Part shown: piece after piece, positions 26,807 through 37,251 of the stretch
Position numbering within the stretch: the stretch's first letter is position 1
Layout: each line of letters opens with the position of its first letter
Origin: Candidatus Dormiibacterota bacterium
GTDB lineage: Bacteria; Chloroflexota; Dormibacteria; Dormibacterales; Dormibacteraceae
Length of the DNA stretch: 64,000 nt
Reading direction: 5' to 3'
Assembly: GCA_003169845.1 (NCBI GenBank)
Contig: PNAG01000023.1
Coordinates: 62,001 to 126,000 of the forward strand
Notes under the pieces: generated by a model
What the model was told of the DNA's origin: nothing
The model's input: the letters and a program-made list of their open reading frames with translations, nothing else
The model's database searches: none
Translations under genes and position numbers: made by a program

Positions 26807-27387
26807 AGCGTCAGGTAGCGTCGGGCGATGACGTACTCGGCTTCGCTCATGCCAAGAATGTCGACGAGCTCTCGCGTGTTTTGAAAGCCGCCGAAGTTCG
26901 TCCGGTAGTCGATCACGTCCTGGGCGAACGCCTCGGTGAAGCCGGGAACGGTGACCAGCTCCTCGATGGTCGCTGTGTTGAGGTTGGTGCGGGTGATGAC
27001 GGTGCCCGAGGTTGTCTTGGCGAATGCGACCTTCACCTGCTCGCCGTCTTTCAGCCGGCCGGCCAGGTTGGGGAGCTTGGTCAGGTCAGCGTCGGGGCTG
27101 AGACCGCCCGCCGCGGCGATGGCGTCGTACACGCGACCGCCTCGGGGCAGGCGGTAGAGACCGGGATTCGCAACCGCGCCGCTGACGTCGACCAGAAGAC
27201 CGGCGGGCGGGGGAACATCCAGGGCGGGGTTGGCGGCGATAGGGTGGTTGTTTGCGGCTGCTGTGGCGGCGGAAACCGACGACGAGTAGAGGTAGGCCCC
27301 GGCCACGGCGCCGCCTGCCAACGTGACCGGCGCCGCTAGCAGCAGGACGTGCTTCCAGCCGGGAATGAGGCGGAGGTGGGAACGCAT
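26803..27387 (-). CDS. comEA: ComEA-family DNA-binding protein (SLBB + helix-hairpin-helix)
   Basis: VDVSGAVANPGLYRLPRGGRVYDAIAAAGGL; NLNTATIEELVTVPGFTEAFAQDVIDYR. Confidence 0.93.
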   Translation of the reverse strand: MRSHLRLIPGWKHVLLLAAPVTLAGGAVAGAYLYSSSVSAATAAANNHPIAANPALDVPPPAGLLVDVSGAVANPGLYRLPRGGRVYDAIAAAGGLSPDADLTKLPNLAGRLKDGEQVKVAFAKTTSGTVITRTNLNTATIEELVTVPGFTEAFAQDVIDYRTNFGGFQNTRELVDILGMSEAEYVIARRYLTL

Positions 27388-27446
27388 TCCCCGAGGCTAG
27401 GTTGGACGTTTCGGAACGGGAACCCTGCCTGTTAACGGATACGGGC

Positions 27447-27520
27447 TGGTTCCGGGAGAAGGATTCGAACCTTCGGTCGAGGATCCAAAGTCCTCTGCCT
27501 TACCGCTTGGCCATCCCGGA
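27447..27520 (-). tRNA. tRNA-Gln (anticodon TTG), CCA encoded
   Basis: Cloverleaf TCCGGGA...GAGGA-CTTTGGA-TCCTC...GGTTCGAATCC...TCCCGGA-A-CCA. Confidence 0.95.
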
Positions 27521-27607
27521 TCGAGCCCCAACACACTAGCGCGGAGAGCCCGGACGCTTGGTTCGGGCTGCGTGACCTCCGGGTGGGCTGCGGCGTTGGG
27601 TCTTTTG

Positions 27608-28006
27608 ATGAGGAACGTCCTGCTGGGGACGCTGGTTTTGGTGATGTGCGCGTGCGGTGTATACCGCTTTCCTGGAAACACGCCTGCCAGCACCGGAACC
27701 GTGACTGGCACGGTGGTCGCACTTCCGTGCTTTCCGGTCGAGTCGGCAGGGGCACCGCAATGCGGCGGCCGGCCGGTGGCTGGGTTGGAGATCGACTTCA
27801 CGCACGGTGATGCGAGCGCGAAGGCGGTGACGGACTCGACGGGCCACTACTCCGTGACGCTGGCGAGCGAGACCTGGTTGGTTCACGTCGCGACGCGCAT
27901 GCGCATCATCAGCGGCCCGGCGCAGGTGAACGTGGCGCAGGGCTCCACGGTGTCTGCGAACTACGTCGTCGACTCAGGAATCCGGGTGCCCGTCCCTCAG
28001 CAATAG
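27608..28006 (+). CDS. Putative lipoprotein with carboxypeptidase-regulatory-like domain
   Basis: MRNVLLGTLVLVMCACGVYRFPG lipobox-like; AVTDSTGHYSVTLASETWLVHV. Confidence 0.65.
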   Translation: MRNVLLGTLVLVMCACGVYRFPGNTPASTGTVTGTVVALPCFPVESAGAPQCGGRPVAGLEIDFTHGDASAKAVTDSTGHYSVTLASETWLVHVATRMRIISGPAQVNVAQGSTVSANYVVDSGIRVPVPQQ

Positions 28007-28130
28007 TTCGCGTCCTACTAAATCCCACCCGCCGCCCCCCACCCACCCAAGGGGGAACGTGGGCGGGTGACGAGAGTATTGGGCGGCGCCGGCCGTGGTC
28101 AATCCAGCCTGTTAAGGACGCGCTCCGTGG

Positions 28131-30572
28131 CTATGGGACCAGGTTGATCAGCCGGTCCTGGACGTAAACGATCTTCGACGGGGCGCCGCCGTTCAGCGCC
28201 GCACGGACCTTCTCGCTCCGCATTGCGGCCTCCAGCGCCGCCGCCTCTGCAAGCCCGGCATCAACGGTGAGACGGTCGCGCAGCTTCCCCCCCACCTGGA
28301 CGACGAGCGTCACCTTGGGTTCGGCGGCCGCGGCAGGGTCGAAAACCGGCCACGATTCGTCGGCCAGCATTCCGCGCCCGCCAATTCTCTCCCACATCTC
28401 CTCCGCAACGTGCGGAGCGAGCGGGTTCAGCAGCTTGATCAGCGTCCTTACCGCACCATCCCACTCCGGGTCCCGTGCTCCTCCGCGCTGCAGGTGGTCC
28501 TGCATGGTGTTGGCCAGCTCCATGAGCGCGGCCACCGCGGTGTTGAAGCGCAGCTCGTCGAAATGCTCAGTCACCTTGCCGGTGGTCTGCGCGACCTTTC
28601 GGCGCAGCACCGCCACGTCGGCGCCAGAGCCTTCGACCACGATCGTCGACGGTTCGATCACGAGCCTCCAGACGCGCTGCAGGAACCGCGAGACACCGTT
28701 GAGCCCCGCATCGGTCCACTCGACGTCCTCCTCGGGTGGGCCGATGAACATCTCGTAGATTCGCCCTGCGTCAGCGCCCTGCGCTGCGACCAGCTCGTCA
28801 GGCGATACGCCGTTGCCCAACGACTTCGACATCACCTGCCCGAATCGCTTCACCATCCCCTGGTTGAAGAGCCGCGTAAATGGCTCAGAGACGGCGAGCA
28901 ACCCCGCATCGTGCAGGACCTTCGTGAAAAAGCGCGAATAGAGAAGATGCAGGATGGCGTGCTCAACGCCACCCGTGTACTGATCGACGGGCATCCACTG
29001 GTTGGCCAGCTCCGAGTCGAAGGGCCGTGTCGTCTCGTGAGGGCTTGCGTACCGCAGGAAGTACCAGGACGAATCGATGAAGGTGTCCATCGTGTCCGTC
29101 TCGCGTCGCGCCACCTGCCCGCACTTCGGGCACGTCGTCTCGAAGAACGACGGGTTTTCCGACAGCGCTTTGTACTCCTTCGGCAGCAGGACGGGCAGAT
29201 CAGCCGCCGGGACAGGCACGATGCCGTCGGTCGGGCAGTAGACGATCGGGATCGGACAACCCCAGTAGCGCTGGCGCGAGATCAGCCAGTCGCGCAGCCG
29301 GTACTTCACCGCCCGCTTGCCCTTGCCCTGGGCTTCCAGCCACGCGATGACTCGCTCGATCCCCGTCGCCGCATCGAGACCTGAGAACTGGCCGGAGTTC
29401 ACCATCACGCCGGGTCCGACGTATGCCTCGCGCAGATCGCCCTGCGGCGCGTCGGGCGGGGCGATCACCTCCCGGATGGCCAACCCGTACGTCTTCGCGA
29501 ACTCGAAGTCCCGCTCGTCATGCGCCGGCACGGCCATGATCGCGCCCGTGCCGTATGTCATCAGGACGTAGTCCGCGACCCAGATCGGCACCTCCTCGCC
29601 GTTGACCGGATTGACCGCGAACCCGCCGGTCGCCACCCCTGTCTTCGCGTGCTCGGTGGAGAGGCGATCGATCTCGCTCGCCTTGCGGGCTTTCTCCACG
29701 TACTCCTTGACGCGCGCCCGATGCTCGTCCGTGGTGATCCGCTCCACCAGCGGGTGCTCGGGTGCGAGGACCATGAACGTGGCGCCGAACAGCGTGTCCG
29801 GCCGCGTGGTGTAGATCCGCACGGTCTCGTTGTCCAGGCCCACGACCGGGAAGTCGACTTCCGCCCCGTGACTGCGCCCGATCCAGTTCGTCTGCATCAC
29901 CCGCACCTTGTTCGGCCACTTGTCCAGAAGGGCAAGGTCGTCGAGCAGTCGATCCGCGTAATCGGTGATCTTGAAGAACCACTGCTCGAGGTCGCGCTTC
30001 TCGACCTCCACGTCCGGGTGCCTCCAGCAACGGCCATTGATCACCTGCTCGTTGGCCAGCACCGTCTTGTCGACCGGGCACCAGTTCACCGGGGCCATCG
30101 CCCGATACGCCAGCCCCCGCTCGTAAAACAGGAGGAACAGCCACTCGGTCCACTTGTAGTAGTCCGGCATGCAACTGGTGACCTCGCGGTCCCAGTCGTA
30201 GAGGATCCCCATCATCTTCAGCTCGCGCTTGCCCTTCTCGATGTTGCCGAGCGTCCACGTCTCCGGATGCAGGTTCCCCCGCTTCATCGCCGCGTTCTCG
30301 GCGGGCAGCCCGAACGCGTCCCAACCGAACGGGTGAAGGACCTCGAAACCCTGCATCCGCTTCATGCGCGCGAGCACATCACCCATCACGTAGTTGCGCG
30401 CGTGCCCAACGGTCAGGTCGCCAGACGGGTACGGATACATGACAAGGTCGTAGAACTTTGGCTTCGGCGAGCTGTCCGACGCCTTCATCACGCCGCGCTC
30501 GGCCCACACCTTCTGCCACTTGGGCTCGATCTCCTGTGGGATATATCCGCTACGCCGTGACCTGGACTCCAT
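28131..30572 (-). CDS. leuS: Leucyl-tRNA synthetase
   Basis: [43 protein letters not shown]-type [11 protein letters not shown]. Confidence 0.98.
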   Translation of the reverse strand: MESRSRRSGYIPQEIEPKWQKVWAERGVMKASDSSPKPKFYDLVMYPYPSGDLTVGHARNYVMGDVLARMKRMQGFEVLHPFGWDAFGLPAENAAMKRGNLHPETWTLGNIEKGKRELKMMGILYDWDREVTSCMPDYYKWTEWLFLLFYERGLAYRAMAPVNWCPVDKTVLANEQVINGRCWRHPDVEVEKRDLEQWFFKITDYADRLLDDLALLDKWPNKVRVMQTNWIGRSHGAEVDFPVVGLDNETVRIYTTRPDTLFGATFMVLAPEHPLVERITTDEHRARVKEYVEKARKASEIDRLSTEHAKTGVATGGFAVNPVNGEEVPIWVADYVLMTYGTGAIMAVPAHDERDFEFAKTYGLAIREVIAPPDAPQGDLREAYVGPGVMVNSGQFSGLDAATGIERVIAWLEAQGKGKRAVKYRLRDWLISRQRYWGCPIPIVYCPTDGIVPVPAADLPVLLPKEYKALSENPSFFETTCPKCGQVARRETDTMDTFIDSSWYFLRYASPHETTRPFDSELANQWMPVDQYTGGVEHAILHLLYSRFFTKVLHDAGLLAVSEPFTRLFNQGMVKRFGQVMSKSLGNGVSPDELVAAQGADAGRIYEMFIGPPEEDVEWTDAGLNGVSRFLQRVWRLVIEPSTIVVEGSGADVAVLRRKVAQTTGKVTEHFDELRFNTAVAALMELANTMQDHLQRGGARDPEWDGAVRTLIKLLNPLAPHVAEEMWERIGGRGMLADESWPVFDPAAAAEPKVTLVVQVGGKLRDRLTVDAGLAEAAALEAAMRSEKVRAALNGGAPSKIVYVQDRLINLVP

Positions 30573-31398
30573 GGGGTTTGAATTTTAGATGCGCGAGTTC
30601 ATGGCCCACGATCGCGACCAACATCAGCCCGGCGCCCAACGCCTGCAGCAGTCCGAATCGCTGCCCCGCCAGCACGACCGCCGCCACCACCGCCCACGCC
30701 GGCTCGGTGGTCAGGATGAGGGCCGTGCGGCTCGCGCTCAGGTGCTGCTGCGCCCAGGTCTGGATGTAGAACGCCAGCGCTGACGCGAACACGCCGGTGA
30801 TCGCGATCGCCAGCCACACGTCGGGGCTCGGAGCCTGCAGGGACCATGACCCACCCGCGCTGAAGATCACCCCCCCGGTGCCCATCTGGAGCATGGCCAG
30901 CGGCGCCGAGCGCAGGCCCGGCGACCAGCGGCTTAGCAGCACGATGTGCAGCGCGTAGAGGAATGCGCATGCGACGGTGAGGAGATCGCCGAGCCCGAAC
31001 CCGGATGGCCCCCCGACCAGCAGCACGGTGCCGCCCAGGGCTGCTGCGACCGCCACCAGCGTGTACCACCGCAGCGCCACGCCGAAGACGCGATCGATCA
31101 GCGGCGTGAACACCACGAACAGTCCCGTGATCAGCCCGGAGTTGCCGGGGCTGGTCATCGTCAGCCCGACGGTCTGCGTGAGGTAACCCGCCGCGAGCAC
31201 CCCGCCCGCGACGACGCCGACCCACACCTCCCGGCGCGTGGGCAACCGACGGACCAGCACGGCCATGACGAGGAATGCCAGGATGAAGCGGAGCTGGAGA
31301 AACGGCAGGGTCGGGTAGTGTGTGAGCGCGTCTTTGACTAGGACGAAGGTCCAGCCCCAGACGGCCGTGACCATGAGCAAGAAGAGGACGTAGATCAA
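30550..31398 (-). CDS. EamA/DMT-family transporter
   Basis: 10-TM pattern, [13 protein letters not shown], duplicated EamA halves. Confidence 0.88.
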   Translation of the reverse strand: MIYVLFLLMVTAVWGWTFVLVKDALTHYPTLPFLQLRFILAFLVMAVLVRRLPTRREVWVGVVAGGVLAAGYLTQTVGLTMTSPGNSGLITGLFVVFTPLIDRVFGVALRWYTLVAVAAALGGTVLLVGGPSGFGLGDLLTVACAFLYALHIVLLSRWSPGLRSAPLAMLQMGTGGVIFSAGGSWSLQAPSPDVWLAIAITGVFASALAFYIQTWAQQHLSASRTALILTTEPAWAVVAAVVLAGQRFGLLQALGAGLMLVAIVGHELAHLKFKPHGVQVTA

Positions 31399-31883
31399 TG
31401 AAGCGACTGTGGGCGCCGTGGCGCATGGAGTACATCGCCGGCGAGCAGCGGCCCGGCTGCCTGTTCTGCCGTGTGATCGAGCACCCCGACGACAAGGATG
31501 CCGAGCTCGTCGTCTGGCGTCCCGAAGGCGCGATCGTGATGATGAACAAGTTTCCGTACAACCCCGGCCACACTCTCGTCGCTCCGGCGCGTCATCTGCC
31601 CGGGCCCGAGAACCTCGACGACGAGCAGACCACCCTGTTGATGCGCGCGCTGCGCCGGACGGTCGACGTGCTGCGCAGCACGCTGAATCCCGAAGGCTTC
31701 AACATAGGCACGAACATCGGGCGCGCGGCGGGCGCGGGGATTCCGGACCACGTGCACTTTCACGTAGTCCCGCGCTGGACTGGCGACACCAACTTCATGC
31801 CGGTGATCGACGACGTCAAGATCGTAAACGAGGCTTTGGAGAAGACCGCCGAGAAGCTGCGGGAGGCTTTCGCAGGAAGCTGA
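31398..31883 (+). CDS. HIT-family hydrolase (Ap4A phosphorylase-like)
   Basis: CLFCRVIEHPDD...MMNKFPYNPGHTLVAPARH...GIPDHVHFHVVPRW (HxHxH). Confidence 0.93.
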   Translation: MKRLWAPWRMEYIAGEQRPGCLFCRVIEHPDDKDAELVVWRPEGAIVMMNKFPYNPGHTLVAPARHLPGPENLDDEQTTLLMRALRRTVDVLRSTLNPEGFNIGTNIGRAAGAGIPDHVHFHVVPRWTGDTNFMPVIDDVKIVNEALEKTAEKLREAFAGS

Positions 31884-33333
31884 CCGCGCCGCCGACCACG
31901 GTCGCGACCACCTGTTCTCCGTCGACCACGGTCATGTCGCACAGCTTTCCCGGTCGCAGCGTGCCGAGGTCCTTTTCCATCCCCACGGCGTAAGCGGCCC
32001 CCGACGTAAAGGCCCGCAGCGCAACCGCACGCGAGACCGCCAGCTCCGGATGCCAGCCGGCCTTGCGCCGCCACACGGTCGCCGCCTCGATGCCGGCGAG
32101 CGGGTCGGCCGTCTCCACCGGCGCGTCCGAGCCGAAGGCCAGCCGCGCATCCGCCCGCTGGAGTGCGCCCCATGCATAAGAGTGCGCCGTGACTTTCGGC
32201 CAGTACCGGTCGGCCAGCTCGCGGTCCGCCACCGCGTGGATCGGCTGCATGGAGGCAATTACGCCGATGCGCGCGAAGCGCCTCACGTCCTTGGGGTTGA
32301 CGCACTGGGCGTGCTCGATACGCGGCCGCCAACCACGCCACGCCTCGCGGAGTGGAGCGAGCGCGTCGAGCGCCCGGCGCACGGCGCCGTCTCCGATCGC
32401 ATGCAGGCAGACGTTGAGCTCGGCGCGAGCGGCGCGCTGGACCAGGTCGACCAGGTCCGTCTGAGTGAGCCGTGCGGTGCCCGACCCGTCGAGCATCTCC
32501 GCGGTGCGGCTGCCCAGCGACCCGTCGAGGAACGCCTTCACGCCCCAGATGCGGAGCCACTCGTCGCCCCAGCCCGAGCGCACGCCCATACGTTCCGCAT
32601 GGGGCAGGTCGGCGAGCGGAAGGTTGTAAGTGATCCGAACCGGCAACTGCCCTCGCGCGCGGAGCCTCTGCCACGAGCCGAATCCCCGCGCCGAGTCCAT
32701 GGAATGGACGCCCGTCAGCCCGAGTGCGGCCAGGTCCCCAAGCGCGCGCGCCATCGCTTCATCGAGCTGAGCCTCGCTCGGGTTTGGCACCAGCACGGCG
32801 ACCAGGTGCATCGCGGTCTCGCGCAAGATGCCCGTCGCTTCGCGGCGCTTGTCGCGGTCGATGGTGCCGCCCGGCGGGTCCTGGGTGGTGCGTTCGATGC
32901 CCGCGAGCTTCAGCGCGGCACTCGACACCCATGCCGAATGCCCGTCCTTGCGGCGCAGGTACACCGGGCGCCCGCCGGCCGCCTTGTCGAGCTGGACGCG
33001 GGTCGGAAACGCCGGCTCCAGCCACGCGTCGTTGTACCAGCCCGCGCCGAACACCCAACTGTCAAGCGGGAGCTTCTCCGACCAGGAGGTGACTCGCGCC
33101 AGCGCCGCGTCGAGACTCGGCTCGCCGGTGAGGTCGAGAGTCAGGTGCCGATCCGCGAGCCCTTCCAGGTGGACGTGCGAGTCGATCAGGCCAGGCCACG
33201 CGCGGCCGCGCATGCGGACGACCTGTGCACGGCGACCGGCCGCAGAACGCGCACCCTCCCCCACCGCCAGGATCCTGCCGTCGACGCCAGCCGCGACCTC
33301 AGGGACGCACCCAGCGAACAGCGTCGGCTGCAT
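31816..33333 (-). CDS. Amidohydrolase 3 (YtcJ-like) family protein
   Basis: PGLIDSHVHLEGL...LDLTGEPSLDAALARV...FGSDAPVETADPLAGIEAA; start trimmed from the longer ORF. Confidence 0.88.
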   Translation of the reverse strand: MQPTLFAGCVPEVAAGVDGRILAVGEGARSAAGRRAQVVRMRGRAWPGLIDSHVHLEGLADRHLTLDLTGEPSLDAALARVTSWSEKLPLDSWVFGAGWYNDAWLEPAFPTRVQLDKAAGGRPVYLRRKDGHSAWVSSAALKLAGIERTTQDPPGGTIDRDKRREATGILRETAMHLVAVLVPNPSEAQLDEAMARALGDLAALGLTGVHSMDSARGFGSWQRLRARGQLPVRITYNLPLADLPHAERMGVRSGWGDEWLRIWGVKAFLDGSLGSRTAEMLDGSGTARLTQTDLVDLVQRAARAELNVCLHAIGDGAVRRALDALAPLREAWRGWRPRIEHAQCVNPKDVRRFARIGVIASMQPIHAVADRELADRYWPKVTAHSYAWGALQRADARLAFGSDAPVETADPLAGIEAATVWRRKAGWHPELAVSRAVALRAFTSGAAYAVGMEKDLGTLRPGKLCDMTVVDGEQVVATVVGGAVSFLRKPPAASRRSSPKPRLRS

Positions 33334-34466
33334 CACAGGCCGTAGGTCTTGGCGATGATCTCCTTCATGATCTCGTCCGTCCCGGCGCCGATCCGCGCCA
33401 GGCGGGCGTCGCGCCATGCGCGCTCGACCGGGAACTCGCGCATGTAGCCGTGCCCGCCGAGGATCTGGATCGCGTCGTCGGCCACCTCGCACGCGACCTG
33501 CGTCGCGAGGAGCTTGGCCTGCGAGACCTCGCGCACCGGGTATTCGCCGTCGTCCCACTGCTTCGCGGTCTGGTAGACGAACGACTGGATCGCGGCAATC
33601 TTCGTCCCCATGTCGACGAGCTTGTGCTTGATCACCTGGAACTGGGAGATCGGCTGGCCGAACGCCTGGCGGTTGCGGGCGTAGTCCATCGTGTACTCGA
33701 AGACGCGCGCGGCCCCGGCGATCGCACCCGCGGCCGTGATCATGCGCTCGCCCTGGAGCTCCCACATCAGGTTCTTGAACCCCTCCCCCTCGGCGCCGAT
33801 GAGGTTGGCGGCAGGCACGCGGCAGTCTTCGAACAGCAGCTCGGCCGTGTCGGACGAATGCATACCGAGCTTCTGCAGCGTGCGTGTGACCTGGAAACCC
33901 GGCGTGCCCTTCTCGATCACGAGCAGGTTGAATCCCGTATGGCCGCGCTCGCGGTCGCCCTTCGCCACCACCAGCGCCCAGTGGCAGCGAGCCCCGTTGG
34001 TGATGAAGATCTTGCGGCCGTTGACGACGAAGTGGTCGCCGTCGCGGCTCGCCACAGTCGTGATCGCTGCCACGTCCGAGCCGGCGTCCGGCTCCGTGAT
34101 CGCGAGGGCGGCGATCTGCTCGCCGCGGATGGCGGGCGCCAGCCACCTGCGTTTCTGCTCCTCGGTGCCGAACTTGAACACCGGCGGCGTGGCCATCTCG
34201 GCCTGGACCGCAACCGCCATGCCGAGTCCGCCGCTCGCGACCCTGGCCAGCTCCTCGGACAGGACGATGGCCGAGAAGTAGTCACCGCCCTGCCCTCCGT
34301 ACTCCGGCGGATAGTGCAGGCCGAGGAAACCGAGCTCGCCGAACCGCCGGAAGATGGAGTCGGGGAAGGTCTTCTCCTCCCATTCCTCGAGGTGCGGCTG
34401 GACCTCTTTCTCGAGGAACTTCCGGATGTGCAGCCGGAGCTCCTCGTGGGCGTCGGTGAAGTACAT
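33333..34466 (-). CDS. Acyl-CoA dehydrogenase
   Basis: LAITEPDAGSDVAAI, FVVNGRKIFITNGA, QAFGQPISQFQ, QILGGHGYMREFPVERAWRDARLARIGAGTDEI. Confidence 0.95.
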   Translation of the reverse strand: MYFTDAHEELRLHIRKFLEKEVQPHLEEWEEKTFPDSIFRRFGELGFLGLHYPPEYGGQGGDYFSAIVLSEELARVASGGLGMAVAVQAEMATPPVFKFGTEEQKRRWLAPAIRGEQIAALAITEPDAGSDVAAITTVASRDGDHFVVNGRKIFITNGARCHWALVVAKGDRERGHTGFNLLVIEKGTPGFQVTRTLQKLGMHSSDTAELLFEDCRVPAANLIGAEGEGFKNLMWELQGERMITAAGAIAGAARVFEYTMDYARNRQAFGQPISQFQVIKHKLVDMGTKIAAIQSFVYQTAKQWDDGEYPVREVSQAKLLATQVACEVADDAIQILGGHGYMREFPVERAWRDARLARIGAGTDEIMKEIIAKTYGL

Positions 34467-34570
34467 CGACGGTGAGTTTAGGCCTGGACGGGCGGCCGGC
34501 AGCTTGCGGTATGATTCCCGAGCCCCGCGCTGGGCGGGTGTCTCCATTTAGAAAATCAATCGTGTCTCAA

Positions 34571-34608
34571 CCCCGCGAACTCGCAGGCTACGCCTTGAGT
34601 TCACGGGG
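34571..34608 (+). promoter_or_regulatory. Long 5'-UTR hairpin immediately upstream of bS22 gene
   Basis: CCCCGCGAACTC-gc-AGGC-tac-GCCT-t-GAGTTCACGGGG: 12-bp arms with one mismatch plus inner 4-bp stem; ends 7 nt before SD AAGGAG. Confidence 0.6.
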
Positions 34609-34626
34609 ACCCCTTAAGGAGTTGGA

Positions 34627-34725
34627 TTGGGCTCGGTAATCAAGAAGCGGCGCAAGAAGATGCGCAAGCACAAGCACAAGAAGATGCTTAAGAAGACCCG
34701 CTGGGCTCGGCGCGCCCACGCGTAG
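34627..34725 (+). CDS. Ribosomal protein bS22 (AURKAIP1/COX24-domain), 32 aa, TTG start
   Basis: TTG GGC TCG GTA ATC AAG... = MGSVIKKRRKKMRKHKHKKMLKKTRWARRAHA*; SD AAGGAG 34616-34621; matches the MGSVIKKRRKRM signature recalled from actinobacterial bS22; absent from ORF track by length. Confidence 0.93.
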   Translation: MGSVIKKRRKKMRKHKHKKMLKKTRWARRAHA

Positions 34726-34737
34726 GATCTAAGGCTG

Positions 34738-35382
34738 ATGGGCACCTGGATCGTTGTCGTCGTCGTCATCGTGGTGGTCGGCTGGCTGGTCCTCACCTAC
34801 AACGGCCTGGTCACGGCCCGCAACCGGACCCAGGAAGCCTGGTCTGAGATCGACGTCGAGCTCAAGCGACGCCACGACCTCATCCCGAACCTGATGAACA
34901 CGGTGCAGGGGTACATGGGGCACGAGCGCGGGACCCTCGAGGCGGTCACGAACGCGCGCGCGGCCGCCGTCTCGGCGGGCGCTTCAGGCGACCCCGCCAA
35001 GATCGGGCAGGCCGAGAACATGCTCAGCCAGAGCCTCCGCAGCCTGTTCGCGGTCTCTGAGAACTACCCCGACCTGAAGGCGATCGCGGCCTTCACCAAC
35101 CTCCAGGAGACCCTGACCGCCACCGAGGACAAGATCGAGTTCTCACGCCGCTTCTACAACGGCAACGTACGCGACTACAACATCAAGCTGCAGACCCTCC
35201 CGACGTCCCTGATCGCGGGCGCCCTGGGCTTCAAGCAGTTCGCCTTCTTCCAGGCCGATGAGGGCGACCGGGCCGTACCGCAGGTCAACTTCGGGCCCAC
35301 AGCGGCCTCAGGCCCTCCGACCCTCGGATCTTCAGGACCTCCTCCCGCCGCCGGCTCCTCCGGCCCCCCGACCCAGAGCTAG
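34738..35382 (+). CDS. lemA: LemA-family protein
   Basis: YNGLVTARNRTQEAWSEIDVELKRRHDLIPNLMNTVQGY...FSRRFYNGNVRDYN. Confidence 0.95.
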   Translation: MGTWIVVVVVIVVVGWLVLTYNGLVTARNRTQEAWSEIDVELKRRHDLIPNLMNTVQGYMGHERGTLEAVTNARAAAVSAGASGDPAKIGQAENMLSQSLRSLFAVSENYPDLKAIAAFTNLQETLTATEDKIEFSRRFYNGNVRDYNIKLQTLPTSLIAGALGFKQFAFFQADEGDRAVPQVNFGPTAASGPPTLGSSGPPPAAGSSGPPTQS

Positions 35383-36410
35383 CCACCAGACTTCACCCAG
35401 TCAGCGGCAAACCGCGCCCCGTAAGCCGCCACTGCCGCCGGATCGCCCGTCTCGATGTCCAGCTCGTGGTTGACGCCGAGCCCGCTCAAGGTCCAGTTCG
35501 CCGACCCAAGCACGAGCTCGCCGTCGAACAGACCGATCTTGGCGTGCAGCAGCGCCCCGCGAGGGATCGGATACCACCGGACCTCGACACCGCCCGACTT
35601 GAGCACCGCATACCCGTGGAGGTTGTACGGCTGGTTCGGGTCGAGCAGCACGCGGACATCAGCGCCGCGGCGATGGGCTTCCACCAGCTCCGCGATCACC
35701 TCCGGGTCGGTCAGCGTGTACACCTCGGCCAGCGCGCGCCGCGTCGCATGTACGAGCGCTCCCTCGAGCATCGAGCGGATCTCCTCGCCCGGCGCGGTTT
35801 GTGCGACCTCGCCCGCGATCCCGGCCAGCGGCGATGGGCGCCCGCCCGCAAGGCTCCAGTCCTGTTCGAAAATTCGCGCCACACGATCGACGTCGAACGT
35901 GACGTGGGTCTCCAGCACGTAGTCGTGGTTGCGGTCGCTGTGCTGACCCCAATTCATGCCGCCGACAGCAGCTTCGCCGTCCACGATCAAGAGCTTCACG
36001 TGGTCGATCTGGTGGCGGCCGTCATCCACGGGATAGACGCGCTCAGGTACGCCGAGCGAGTCGAGCACGGCCGCCGACCGGCGGCTGGGCACGACCGTCG
36101 GGTCGGTGATGACGCGGACGCTGACCCCGCGGCCGGCTGCGTCGCCGAGCTCCCGAACGATGTCCGCTCGACCGAGCTCGTACATCTCCACCATCACGCG
36201 ACGGTGCGCCGAGCCGATCAGCCCCCCTACCAGCTGGAAGATGCTGCCGTCCTGCCACAGGCGCACAGGCTGCGCAACCCCGGGGCCGGCCGGCGCGCCC
36301 GCGGCCGCCACGCCCGCCGCGGCCAGGGCCGGCACTGGATGGGCCGGGCTCGAGCAGCCCGCAAGGCAGAGGGAGAAGAGCAATGCCCAAACGCAGACCA
36401 CTCGAACCAC
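35379..36410 (-). CDS. Phospholipase D-like (HKD) lipoprotein
   Basis: Lipobox LAGC; IDHVKLLIVDGEAAVGGMNWG and LLHAKIGLFDGELVLGSANWT HKD motifs. Confidence 0.9.
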   Translation of the reverse strand: MVRVVCVWALLFSLCLAGCSSPAHPVPALAAAGVAAAGAPAGPGVAQPVRLWQDGSIFQLVGGLIGSAHRRVMVEMYELGRADIVRELGDAAGRGVSVRVITDPTVVPSRRSAAVLDSLGVPERVYPVDDGRHQIDHVKLLIVDGEAAVGGMNWGQHSDRNHDYVLETHVTFDVDRVARIFEQDWSLAGGRPSPLAGIAGEVAQTAPGEEIRSMLEGALVHATRRALAEVYTLTDPEVIAELVEAHRRGADVRVLLDPNQPYNLHGYAVLKSGGVEVRWYPIPRGALLHAKIGLFDGELVLGSANWTLSGLGVNHELDIETGDPAAVAAYGARFAADWVKSGG

Positions 36411-36468
36411 AGCGGGCGAAAACTACCGGAGCAAGAACCAAACCAAAACCCTGCCTGTTAAGGCAGAG

Positions 36469-37251
36469 CTACATCAGCTCGACCTTCATCCCCGAGCGCG
36501 CTCCGAGCAGCTTGTCCGCCCGAGCGTCGCGCACCGCCACCTCCAGGTACCCCATGCTGCCGACGTACACGAAAGGTTCGTTAGCGCGGCCCTCGGCATA
36601 GGTCGTCGCGGTCGCCACGATGTCGTGGTTGTGAATCCGCATCCGGCGCACGGGCGGCTTCAAGTTCGTCACCAGGTTGCCGAATCCATCCGTCCACAGC
36701 ACCCGAGGTGACGCGTCGTCGAGCATCTTCGGAGGGTCTGTCGGCGGCCCGAGCGACGACAAAGGAATGCCCGCGGCCAGCGCCGCCGCGGCCGGCGCGA
36801 AGACGTCCCGACCTTCGAACGTCGGCGCGCCGTGGGGACGCGGGGCCAGCTCCACCGCCTCCTGCATCCCGACCTCGTCGATGACGATGGCGAACAACCC
36901 GTTGTCAGGCCCGACGTAAAAGCGCCCGCCCGCACGAATCGCCAAACGCCGTCGCGAGCTGCCCACGCCAGGGTCGACCACCGCCAGGTGCACGGATTCG
37001 GCACCGAAGTGTCGCGTGCCGGCGAAGAGCATGAACGCGCCGGCCGAAACGTCGAATCGCGGGACCTCGTGGCTCACGTCGACCAACACGGCGTTTGGAC
37101 AACCCGCCAGCACCATCGCCTTCATGGCGGCCACCAGCGGCGAGCCGGATCCGAAGTCGGTGGTGAAGGTGACGAGCGGCGGTCGGGCTAGCGCGCCCTG
37201 ATTACCAGTACCGTGTTTCCTTCCAGGGGTCGGCCTCGTCGTGATACCCAC
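36469..37251 (-). CDS. SAM hydroxide adenosyltransferase (DUF62) family protein
   Basis: LVTFTTDFGSGSPLVAAMKAMVL...VVDPGVGSSRRRLAIRAGGRFYVGPDNGLF; GTG start. Confidence 0.92.
   Translation of the reverse strand: MGITTRPTPGRKHGTGNQGALARPPLVTFTTDFGSGSPLVAAMKAMVLAGCPNAVLVDVSHEVPRFDVSAGAFMLFAGTRHFGAESVHLAVVDPGVGSSRRRLAIRAGGRFYVGPDNGLFAIVIDEVGMQEAVELAPRPHGAPTFEGRDVFAPAAAALAAGIPLSSLGPPTDPPKMLDDASPRVLWTDGFGNLVTNLKPPVRRMRIHNHDIVATATTYAEGRANEPFVYVGSMGYLEVAVRDARADKLLGARSGMKVELM

Noticed and set aside
28027-28075. CACCCGCC...GGCGGGTG inverted repeat between the lipoprotein and leuS as a bidirectional terminator
   Set aside because: Large loop and no U-tract on either strand; too weak to call
33334-34146. 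N-terminal part of the 776-aa ORF 31816..34146
   Set aside because: Out-of-frame read of the acyl-CoA dehydrogenase; the amidohydrolase begins at 33333
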